This document shows, one piece after another, positions 1-6,341 of a DNA stretch of 12,131 nucleotides. The translations under genes and the position numbers were made by a program. This DNA comes from a bacterium ADurb.Bin374 (lineage in GTDB: Bacteria; Riflebacteria; Ozemobacteria; Ozemobacterales; Ozemobacteraceae), in the NCBI GenBank assembly GCA_002068715.1, contig MWAR01000162.1:1-12131 (forward strand). The letters run 5' to 3'. Below the pieces are notes generated by a model. It saw only the letters and a list, made by a program, of their open reading frames with translations. It ran no database searches and was not told the DNA's origin. Numbering within the stretch: position 1 is the first letter of the stretch; each line of letters opens with the position of its first letter.

Positions 1-131
1 TCCTTTCAGCGCGAGACGATGCAACGTCTGAGATCATCCGACGTACCGACCCGCTCCGCCGTTCAGGCCCCCTGCGAGGTTTCCCGGGCGGAAGGGCATT
101 TTCCAGAGCAGGCCCCCGGAAGGGAATGAGG
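1..131. other. Left-edge stretch, no gene identified
   Basis: This stretch may hold the tail of an upstream gene. The plus frame starting at base 1 is open to a TGA at 127-129 (42 codons), ending just before the next promoter, but its codon use is not clearly coding and I recognise no family. Another plus frame is also open through here. A minus-strand ATG at 35-37 could begin a gene running off the left edge, but it has no convincing ribosome-binding site. A short dyad (AGACG, 6-base gap, CGTCT; 14-29) and a 9-base direct repeat CAGGCCCCC (64-72 and 109-117) are visible. Confidence 0.2.
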
Positions 132-160
132 TTGTCACCCTCTCGATTAGAGGGTAATAT
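132..160 (+). promoter_or_regulatory. Sigma-70-like promoter for the ATP-grasp operon
   Basis: A -35 box TTGTCA (132-137, 5 of 6 to consensus) and a -10 box TAATAT (155-160, 4 of 6) are separated by exactly 17 bases. Transcription would begin near 167, giving a leader of about 45 bases before the ATG at 212. The assignment rests on consensus matching only. Confidence 0.5.
137..155. promoter_or_regulatory. Perfect inverted repeat between -35 and -10 (candidate operator)
   Basis: ACCCTCT (137-143) and AGAGGGT (149-155) are perfect reverse complements with a 5-base centre. The dyad fills the promoter spacer exactly and touches both boxes, so a dimeric regulator bound there would control RNA polymerase directly. 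MerR-type activators bind in this position but usually at 19-20 base spacers, so a repressor fits the 17-base spacer better. There is no T-run after it, so it is not a terminator. Confidence 0.45.
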
Positions 161-200
161 GTGGTACACAACTTCCGGCGGTGGCTCTCCCGAGTCGCAG

Positions 201-206
201 AAAGGA
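201..206 (+). promoter_or_regulatory. Ribosome-binding site fixing the ATP-grasp start
   Basis: AAAGGA lies 5 bases before the ATG at 212. It favours that start over the in-frame GTG at 161, which would fall upstream of the predicted transcription start. Confidence 0.7.
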
Positions 207-211
207 CGAAC

Positions 212-1375
212 ATGAATTTCGTATTCCTGTCACCTCATTTTCCGCCCAACTTCTACCAGTTCCCGGTCGGTCTGGCAAAAGCGGGAGCCCGCGTGCTCGG
301 CATCGGCGAGGCCCCCTGGGAGGAACTCCGGCCCGAGCTTCAGACAGCCATGGCCGAGTATTACCGTGTCAACTCCATGAACGATTACGATCAGGTCGTC
401 CGGGCGATGGGGAACTTCATCCATCACCACGGCCTGATGGATCGCATCGAGTCCCACAACGAGCACTGGCTGCTGCTGGAAGGCGCGTTGCGCGAAGACT
501 TCAACATTTTCGGCCCCAAGCGCCGGGCGACACAGACGCTCAAACGGAAATCCCTGATGAAGGACGTGTTCAGGAAGGCCGGCATTCCTGTCGTGCGCGG
601 CGAGGTCTACCAGAATCCGAAACACGCCCGGGAATTCGCGAAAAAGGTCGGGTTCCCGATGATCGCCAAGCCCGATATCGGCGTCGGCGCGGCTTCCACC
701 TACAAGATCGCGAACGCCAACGAACTCGAGGAGTTCATCAAGGGAAAACCCGACTGCGATTATTTCCTCGAGGAGTTCATCGACGGCGAGCTGTTCACGT
801 TCGACGGCATCACCAACAAGGATAACGAGATCGTATATTATACATCTCACTATTCCGACTTCGGCTGTTATGAAGCCGTCGCGTTCAACGAAGATCTCTG
901 GTATTATTCGCTCCGAAATATTCCCGAGAAGCTTCGCGAATACGGTTTCAGAAGCGTCAAGGCGTTCGACATACGCGAGAAGTTCTTCCATTTCGAATTT
1001 TTCCGGCGAAAGTCCGACGGCGAGTTCATCCCGCTCGAACTCAACTGCCGGCCGCCCGGCGGCTTCACGACCGACATGATGAACTTCACATCGGATATCG
1101 ACGTCTACCAGCAGTGGGCGAACGTCGTAGTCCAGGGCAAGTTCACGGAAAGCGTCGAGCGAAAGTATCACTGCGCGCATATCGGTCGCAAATACGGCAA
1201 GCAGTACCGCCTGTCGCACGAGCAGGTCATCGACAAATACGGCGAGCACATCATCATGTTCACCGAGGTTTCACCCGTGCTTGCACAGGTCATGGGGAAC
1301 ATGGCCTACCTCGCGAGATCGCCCGAAGAGAAGGAAATCAAGCATATCGTGAAAGATATTCTGGCTCTCGCCTGA
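212..1375 (+). CDS. ATP-grasp domain protein (carboxylate-amine ligase-like)
   Basis: The 387-residue cytoplasmic protein resembles the widespread ATP-grasp proteins often labelled carbamoyl-phosphate-synthase-like. These enzymes activate a carboxylate as acyl phosphate and join it to a nucleophile, usually an amine. The N-terminal pre-ATP-grasp region starts with a hydrophobic strand and SPHFPPNFYQF. An ATP-binding lysine lies in MIAKPDIGVGA (K153), the adenine-hinge-like LEEFIDGE is near residues 186-193, and the metal-binding triad E276-L-N278-C-R280 is followed by PPGG. All key catalytic elements are present, so it should be active. The next gene starts 5 bases after the stop, indicating co-transcription with a PLP enzyme. 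No specific substrate can be read from sequence; it may be an amino acid or short peptide given the neighbours. A patch of A/T-ending codons (834-847) is unlike the rest of the gene. Confidence 0.88.
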   Translation: MNFVFLSPHFPPNFYQFPVGLAKAGARVLGIGEAPWEELRPELQTAMAEYYRVNSMNDYDQVVRAMGNFIHHHGLMDRIESHNEHWLLLEGALREDFNIFGPKRRATQTLKRKSLMKDVFRKAGIPVVRGEVYQNPKHAREFAKKVGFPMIAKPDIGVGAASTYKIANANELEEFIKGKPDCDYFLEEFIDGELFTFDGITNKDNEIVYYTSHYSDFGCYEAVAFNEDLWYYSLRNIPEKLREYGFRSVKAFDIREKFFHFEFFRRKSDGEFIPLELNCRPPGGFTTDMMNFTSDIDVYQQWANVVVQGKFTESVERKYHCAHIGRKYGKQYRLSHEQVIDKYGEHIIMFTEVSPVLAQVMGNMAYLARSPEEKEIKHIVKDILALA

Positions 1376-1380
1376 CACGC

Positions 1381-2487
1381 ATGCGTTTCCCCGACCTTGC
1401 CACGCCCGTTGCGCTCGTCGATGGATTCATCCTCGAGCGCAACGTCGGTGCAGCCTCTCGATTTGCACAACGGCACGGGATCGCCCTCAGGCCGCACGTG
1501 AAGACCCACAAGTGCGCCGAAATCGCCCGGATGCAGCTGTCTGCCGGGGCCGCCGGCATCACATGCGCGACGGTCGAAGAGGCGAAGGCATTTGCCGAAG
1601 CGGAATTCCGGGATATCTTCGTCGCGTATCCGATCGTCGGTGAATCGAAAATCGCACTGTTGAAGAGTCTCTGCGATATCGCGAAGGTCATCGTCGCGGT
1701 CGATCACGAGGATCACATCACCCAGCTCACATCCGCGGCATTCGACGCCAGGCTGAGCGTGAGAATCGAGATCGACAGCGGTCATCACCGGTGCGGACTT
1801 CCGCCGGGAAGCGGCGTCGTCCGTCTCGCGCAGAAGATCGCGGCTGCACCTGCCCTGATACTCGACGGCGTTTTCACCCACGCCGGTCACGTCTACGCCG
1901 CGACAACGCCCGGGGAGCGTCGCCTGATTTCCGAAACCGAAGGTCGTTCCGTCGCCGACGCGGCGATGATGATTCGGGACGCGGGCATACCATGCCCGAA
2001 CGTCAGCGTTGGATCGACGCCGACATGGCGTATCTCGGGGACCGTTCCCGGCGTGACCGAGGCGAGACCCGGCAACTACGTGTACAACGACGCCATCCAG
2101 GTCGGGCTCGGCGTCGCAGCACCGGAAGACTGTGCGTTCACGGTGCTCGCAACCGTCGTCGACGTCTACGACGACCGTTTCGTCATCGATGCCGGAAGCA
2201 AGGCGATGGGCCTCGACAAGGGAGCCCACGGCCTGGAGTTCCTGAAGGGATACGGCATTATCCACGCATCCAACGGAGCGATTGTCCGAGAATGGGTCCT
2301 GACGCGCCTCTCCGAAGAACACGGTATCGTCCCTCTCGAACCCTCTTTTCCAAAGCCGGTCATCGGCGACCGTCTCTCGATCGTCCCCAACCACTCATGC
2401 GCCGCCGTGAATCTATATTCCAGAATACACTACATCGACACGAACGGCGTCGTTCAGCCATATCACGTCATCGGTCGACACGAATGA
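1381..2487 (+). CDS. Fold-type III PLP enzyme, D-threonine aldolase / D-serine dehydratase family
   Basis: This 368-residue protein has the alanine-racemase-like TIM barrel followed by the C-terminal D-serine-dehydratase-like domain. RPHVKTHK carries the PLP Schiff-base lysine (K41). HAGHVY (167-172) and GSTPT (211-215) match the cofactor and phosphate-binding segments. The C-terminal PNHSC supplies H338 and C340; in this family D-serine dehydratases use a His/Cys pair for zinc and D-threonine aldolases a His/Asp pair, so this protein looks more like a metal-dependent dehydratase by this criterion. The expected reaction is cleavage or deamination of a D-hydroxy amino acid. The ATG at 1381 lies 5 bases after the ATP-grasp stop and has no strong ribosome-binding site, which suggests translational coupling. 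An earlier in-frame ATG at 1114 would lie entirely inside the upstream gene and is rejected. Exact substrate is unproven; amino-acid racemase is the main alternative. Confidence 0.87.
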   Translation: MRFPDLATPVALVDGFILERNVGAASRFAQRHGIALRPHVKTHKCAEIARMQLSAGAAGITCATVEEAKAFAEAEFRDIFVAYPIVGESKIALLKSLCDIAKVIVAVDHEDHITQLTSAAFDARLSVRIEIDSGHHRCGLPPGSGVVRLAQKIAAAPALILDGVFTHAGHVYAATTPGERRLISETEGRSVADAAMMIRDAGIPCPNVSVGSTPTWRISGTVPGVTEARPGNYVYNDAIQVGLGVAAPEDCAFTVLATVVDVYDDRFVIDAGSKAMGLDKGAHGLEFLKGYGIIHASNGAIVREWVLTRLSEEHGIVPLEPSFPKPVIGDRLSIVPNHSCAAVNLYSRIHYIDTNGVVQPYHVIGRHE

Positions 2488-2519
2488 TTCGTGCCAGGGT
2501 AGGGACAGAGCGGGTTTGA

Positions 2520-2574
2520 AAACAGCTCCTACGCAAACAGAGATTCTTTTGCGCTCTCCGTGATGAAGCTGTTT
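2520..2574 (+). repeat. Nested inverted repeats in the spacer (structured RNA candidate)
   Basis: An outer 8-base pair AAACAGCT (2520-2527) / AGCTGTTT (2567-2574) encloses an inner 6-base pair CGCAAA (2532-2537) / TTTGCG (2548-2553) with a 10-base loop. All positions are perfect Watson-Crick. The structure sits 32 bases after the PLP enzyme stop and before the transporter promoter, so it could form the 3' end of the first operon transcript. It lacks a U-run after the outer stem, so it is not a standard intrinsic terminator, and it does not match a riboswitch class I can name. Confidence 0.4.
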
Positions 2575-2596
2575 CTCCACCGGTTCCTGATTCGGC

Positions 2597-2625
2597 TGGA
2601 CAATCGGGCGTCGAACGGGTATTGT
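2597..2625 (+). promoter_or_regulatory. Sigma-70-like promoter for the peptide transporter
   Basis: TGGACA (2597-2602, 5 of 6) and TATTGT (2620-2625, 4 of 6) are separated by 17 bases. The predicted transcription start near 2632 leaves a leader of about 50 bases. This implies the transporter can be transcribed separately from the two upstream genes. Confidence 0.4.
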
Positions 2626-2640
2626 ATCTGATCGCGATAC
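2624..2640. promoter_or_regulatory. Dyad over the predicted transcription start (candidate operator)
   Basis: GTATC (2624-2628) and GATAC (2636-2640) are reverse complements across 7 bases, overlapping the end of the -10 box and the predicted start. The position suits a repressor, but a 5-base half-site is weak evidence. Confidence 0.25.
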
Positions 2641-2682
2641 GACACGTACCCCGAGAAACATTCAAGACAAGGTGAGGAATCC

Positions 2683-4275
2683 ATGGCAGAATACAAAGAT
2701 ACGGTCGGCAAAGGCGAACTTCTGGGCCATCCCATAGGGCTCGTCGTCCTGTTCTTCACGGAAATGTGGGAGCGCTTCTCCTACTACGGCATGAGAGGCC
2801 TGCTCAAGCTGTACATGGTGAATTTCCTTTTCGTGAACATGCGACAGCAATTCCAGGGCAACACAGAGATGCTGATTCCGGGCATGCCGGATGACATCCT
2901 GTTCTGGCCGACCCTCCAGAAACTCATCCCGGGCGAAGTCGGCGCACAGGCCTCGATGATTTACGGTCTATACACCGGTCTCGTTTATCTGACCCCGGTC
3001 TTCGGCGGCATGATAGCAGACAAGTATCTCGGCCAGCGCAAAACTGTCGCCATCGGCGGCACCCTGATGGCGATCGGCCAGTTCATGCTGATGTCGCCGA
3101 ACCTGTTCTTCGTCGCCCTCCTGTTCCTGATCATCGGGAACGGCGCGTTCAAGCCGAACATCTCGACTCAGGTCGGTAACCTGTATCAGCCCGGCGATCC
3201 GCGCAGAGACGGCGCGTTCACCTACTTCTACATGGGCATCAACCTCGGCGCCTTCCTGACCAACTTCGTCTGCGGCACCCTCGCCGCCCTCTACGGCTGG
3301 AAATATGGCTTCGGCGCCGCCGGCGTCGGCATGCTGCTCGGCGTGACGGTCTACCTGCTTTCGCAGAGCTATCTCGCCCCCGACAACATGATGAAGAGCA
3401 AGGAAGAGAAGCACGAGGACGACGTTCAGACGCCCGAAGTCCAGGAAACCGGCTCGGGCACGACACTCACGATCGTCAACGGCCTGCTCGGCATCGACGT
3501 CCTGATCGCCATCGCGCTTCCCATCTGGGGCTTCATGACCTCGTTCTCCCTCAATATGATCATGGGCTTCCTGTTCACCATCACCGCCGCTTTCTTCATC
3601 AACGGTCTGCGTAAAGCGAAGCCGGCCCTCACCGAGTCCGAATGGCAGGGAATCGCGGCCCTCGTCGGCCTGTGCGTTCTCAACATAGTCTTCTGGTCGG
3701 TGTACGAACAGCAGGGCAACACGATGCAGAGCTGGGCCGACGAACAGACGGTGTGGCCGATCATCTTCGGCTTCCAGATTCCCTCGACCTGGTTCCAGTC
3801 GTTCAATCCCGGCGTGATCTTCCTGCTCGCGCCGCTGCTCGACATGTTCTGGGCCTGGCAGAACCGCCGCGGCAAGGAGCCGAGCAGCGTCACGAAAATG
3901 GCCATCGGCAGCGTCATCCTCGGCCTCTCGTTCATCGTCATGGTCGTCGGCGTGAGAATGGTCGGCGATACGAAGGGAAGCCCCTTCTGGCCGCTGTTCT
4001 GCACCTTCCTGCTGACGATCGGCGAGCTGTATCTGTCACCGGTCGGTCTGTCGCTGGTCACCAAGGTCGCCCCGGCCCGCGTCGTGTCGATGATGATGGG
4101 CATGTGGTTCCTGTCCAGCTTTGCCGGCAACTATCTCTCCGGCTACATCGGCACCTTCTACGAGAACAAGACGCTCTCCAAGGAGGCCTTCTTCTGGCTG
4201 CTCACCTTCCTCGGTCTCGGAACGGGCGGTCTGATGTTCGCCTTCAACAAGCCTCTCAAAAAGATTCTCGGGTAA
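2683..4275 (+). CDS. Proton-coupled di-/tripeptide transporter (POT/PTR2 family)
   Basis: The 530-residue inner-membrane protein belongs to the POT branch of the major facilitator superfamily, which imports di- and tripeptides with protons. The proton-coupling motif E27-M-W-E30-R31-F-S-Y-Y-G is in the first helix, the second signature FYMGINLGA spans 182-190, and GNGAFKPNISTQ precedes it. Multiple hydrophobic helices cover the length, with a hydrophilic, acidic linker around residues 232-256 that probably joins the two six-helix bundles. The loop between helices 1 and 2 is long (about 49-80). The start is supported by AAGGTGAGG (2669-2677), 5 bases before the ATG. It follows the D-amino-acid enzyme by 195 bases and is closed by a strong terminator. 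Peptide transport is the family activity; some members carry other substrates, so the cargo is inferred. Confidence 0.93.
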   Translation: MAEYKDTVGKGELLGHPIGLVVLFFTEMWERFSYYGMRGLLKLYMVNFLFVNMRQQFQGNTEMLIPGMPDDILFWPTLQKLIPGEVGAQASMIYGLYTGLVYLTPVFGGMIADKYLGQRKTVAIGGTLMAIGQFMLMSPNLFFVALLFLIIGNGAFKPNISTQVGNLYQPGDPRRDGAFTYFYMGINLGAFLTNFVCGTLAALYGWKYGFGAAGVGMLLGVTVYLLSQSYLAPDNMMKSKEEKHEDDVQTPEVQETGSGTTLTIVNGLLGIDVLIAIALPIWGFMTSFSLNMIMGFLFTITAAFFINGLRKAKPALTESEWQGIAALVGLCVLNIVFWSVYEQQGNTMQSWADEQTVWPIIFGFQIPSTWFQSFNPGVIFLLAPLLDMFWAWQNRRGKEPSSVTKMAIGSVILGLSFIVMVVGVRMVGDTKGSPFWPLFCTFLLTIGELYLSPVGLSLVTKVAPARVVSMMMGMWFLSSFAGNYLSGYIGTFYENKTLSKEAFFWLLTFLGLGTGGLMFAFNKPLKKILG

Positions 4276-4286
4276 CCGAAAATCCC

Positions 4287-4318
4287 AGAAAAGGGCCCGA
4301 AAGGGCCCTTTTCTTTTT
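4287..4318 (+). terminator. Strong Rho-independent terminator after the transporter
   Basis: A perfect 12-base-pair stem (4287-4298 with 4303-4314; GGGCCC core) is capped by a GAAA tetraloop and followed by a T-run to 4318. It lies 11 bases after the transporter stop. The A-rich left arm could also let it work on antisense transcripts. Confidence 0.95.
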
Positions 4319-4441
4319 GAGAACCGATCCGCAGATGTGGCAGATGGCTTGCTTCGGGGCGGGATGGCGGAGTATATCTGGATGAATTCACGATTCACAA
4401 CACATGTTCGGGAACAATTCCTCATGTATGCCAACACATCG

Positions 4442-5359
4442 ATGAAACAAGGTTCACGGGTCGGCATCGTCATGCTGACCTGGAACCAGAAGAAGATGAC
4501 GCTCGAAGGGCTCGATGCGCTGCGACGACTCGATGGGCCGAAACCCCGTATCGTTCTCGTCGACAATGGAAGCGTCGACGGCACCTGTGAGGCTGTCCGG
4601 GCCGCGTTTCCCGAGGTCGAGGTTCTCGGGCTTCCCGTGAACGAAGGGTTCTGCGCCGCGAACAACCGGGGAGCGGAACTCCTGCTGAAAGATCCCGTGG
4701 TCGAATACGTGCTGTTCGTGAACAACGATATCGATCTCGAACCCGACTGCGTGAACCTGCTCGCCGCGTTCATGGACGCAACCCCGTCCGCCGGGGCCTG
4801 CGGGCCGTTGATTTTCTACAACGAGCCGCGTGACATCGTCTGGGCCGCGGGCGGCCGCATCTTCACAGACCTGATGTGGTTCCCGCCGATCCTCCGCGAT
4901 CGGCCCTGGCGATGCGGGAACACGCCGCGACGCATCGATTACATCCACGGCTGCGCGCTGATGGTGCGACGTTCGGTGATCGAGAAGATCGGCATGTTCG
5001 ACGAGCGTTTTTTCATCTACCACGACGAGGTCGACTGGTGTCATCGCATGGCCAGGGCCGGCTGGGACGTCTGGCTCGTTCCTGCCGCGCGGCTGTATCA
5101 CAAGGTTTCCCAGGTCGTCGGCCAGCACAGCCCGATGATGATCTACTATACCTCGCGCAATAAAATGCTGTTCTGGTGGAAGCACGGCAGCCTCTCGGAC
5201 ATTCCGAAATTCTACGCATTCCACCTCTGGAAACTTGTCCGCATCTTCGCTCGCGCCGGCTCACCCTGGGCTCTGATCTCGCTTTTCAAGGCCCTGCTCG
5301 ACGCGATGACGGGAGGCTTCGGACGCGGTCACATCGAGGCCGCGAGAAAGAAGAACTGA
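4442..5359 (+). CDS. Family 2 glycosyltransferase (rhamnosyltransferase-like)
   Basis: This 305-residue GT-A fold enzyme should transfer a sugar from a nucleotide donor, as in surface polysaccharide or glycolipid assembly. VGIVMLTWNQ begins the fold, VDNGSVDGT (40-48) binds the nucleotide, NND-I-D (94-98) is the metal-binding DxD equivalent, and HDEVDW (194-199) holds the catalytic acidic pair. The pattern is closest to WbbL-type enzymes. There is no clear membrane anchor; it is likely cytoplasmic or peripheral. The start is uncertain: in-frame ATGs exist at 4337, 4364, 4382 and 4424. The 4382 start has the better ribosome-binding site (GGAG, 4369-4372), but codons between 4382 and 4442 are A/T-ending, unlike the gene, and the fold begins right after 4442. 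It opens a four-gene unit; the next ATG is 1 base after its stop. Confidence 0.88.
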   Translation: MKQGSRVGIVMLTWNQKKMTLEGLDALRRLDGPKPRIVLVDNGSVDGTCEAVRAAFPEVEVLGLPVNEGFCAANNRGAELLLKDPVVEYVLFVNNDIDLEPDCVNLLAAFMDATPSAGACGPLIFYNEPRDIVWAAGGRIFTDLMWFPPILRDRPWRCGNTPRRIDYIHGCALMVRRSVIEKIGMFDERFFIYHDEVDWCHRMARAGWDVWLVPAARLYHKVSQVVGQHSPMMIYYTSRNKMLFWWKHGSLSDIPKFYAFHLWKLVRIFARAGSPWALISLFKALLDAMTGGFGRGHIEAARKKN

Positions 5360-5360
5360 G

Positions 5361-6341
5361 ATGGACCTCGATCTGTTCAAACGGTGGATGTGGCTGAGGA
5401 CGCTGTATCTGAAATGGAATCTCCCGGTCCGGTATCCGATGATTCTCAACATCGAGCCGACGAACCGGTGCAATCTCGCCTGTGCGATGTGCCCGCGCTC
5501 GATCAGCGGCCGTCCGGTCGTCGACATGGAGTGGGGACTGTTCGAGAGGCTCGTCGGGGAGTTGAAACGGGAAGGACCTATCCTGAAAGTGTTCCTCCAG
5601 AAAGACGGCGAACCCCTTCTGCACCCGAAGATCGCGAAGATGGTAGAGATGCTGGCCGATGCGCGGGCAGCAAAATCGATCGGTATTATAACTAACGGTA
5701 CACTCCTCGACGAGGACATGTTCGCCGACCTCGCGGCGGCCGGCCTCGACGATCTCATCGTCAGCATCGACGCCGTGGAACCCGGCGGGTATGAAAAACT
5801 CAAGGGGGCGAACGCCTACGAACGCGTCGTCGCCAACGTCGAGCGGGCGATCGCGTTGAAGCGCGAGCACAATCTGAAAAAGCCCCTCATCAAGGCTCGC
5901 ATGGTCGAGCGGCGCGGCCACGAGGCCGACGTCGAAACGTTCAGGCGACGCTGGGCCGGGAAAGCCGATATGGTAGACATCACGCCGTATCACACCTGGA
6001 TCGGCGCGGTCGGCGACGAGCGGTGCTACGGCCGCGACGGGCGGTATCCCTGCTCGCTTCTCTGGTATACCGGCATCGTCAACTCCGACGGCCAGGTTTC
6101 GCCCTGCTGCATCGATTACGAATGCAGCGGCACGCTGGGTCGGGTGGGGGAGGGCGGTTTCAAGGAAATCTGGAACGGAAAAGCCCTGCACGATCTTCGC
6201 ATGAAACATCTGAGGGGCGAATACGGTAAAACCGCGATCTGCGGCAATTGCGAATACTGGCTGATCAAGGAAGACATCGGCGCCTGGCTGCGCCGCATAT
6301 ATAGAGTATCGAATACACCCGCGACCGGAGGCGACAGATGA
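5361..6341 (+). CDS. Radical SAM protein with SPASM-type C-terminus
   Basis: The 326-residue protein reductively cleaves S-adenosylmethionine with a [4Fe-4S] cluster to start radical chemistry. C37-N-L-A-C41-A-M-C44 is the CX3CX2C cluster site, preceded by the strand NIEPTNR. A GEP-like segment (KDGEP) and the ITNGTLL strand follow. The C-terminal region carries C231, C249, C250, C255 and C294-G-N-C297, the layout of a SPASM domain that binds one or two auxiliary clusters. Family members modify peptides, sugars, tRNA or lipids; no precursor peptide is visible nearby, so a glycan or lipid substrate is more likely here. The ATG is 1 base after the glycosyltransferase stop, and its own stop overlaps the next start as ATGA, so translation is probably coupled. 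A short A/T-ending codon patch covers about 5682-5693. Confidence 0.9.
   Translation: MDLDLFKRWMWLRTLYLKWNLPVRYPMILNIEPTNRCNLACAMCPRSISGRPVVDMEWGLFERLVGELKREGPILKVFLQKDGEPLLHPKIAKMVEMLADARAAKSIGIITNGTLLDEDMFADLAAAGLDDLIVSIDAVEPGGYEKLKGANAYERVVANVERAIALKREHNLKKPLIKARMVERRGHEADVETFRRRWAGKADMVDITPYHTWIGAVGDERCYGRDGRYPCSLLWYTGIVNSDGQVSPCCIDYECSGTLGRVGEGGFKEIWNGKALHDLRMKHLRGEYGKTAICGNCEYWLIKEDIGAWLRRIYRVSNTPATGGDR

Noticed and set aside
161..211. GTG at 161 as the start of the ATP-grasp gene
   Set aside because: It falls before the predicted transcription start and lacks a ribosome-binding site, whereas 212 has AAAGGA at good spacing.
230..1249. Long minus-strand open frame opposite the ATP-grasp gene
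   Set aside because: It is the mirror of a gene with strong family motifs, has no recognisable domain, and is expected from G/C-ending codon bias.
1306..2394. Long minus-strand open frame opposite the PLP enzyme
   Set aside because: Arginine/aspartate-rich shadow with no known motif or ribosome-binding site; the plus strand has clear PLP and metal motifs.
5286..6209. Minus-strand open frame opposite the SPASM protein
   Set aside because: No motif, and the opposite strand carries all cluster-binding cysteines.
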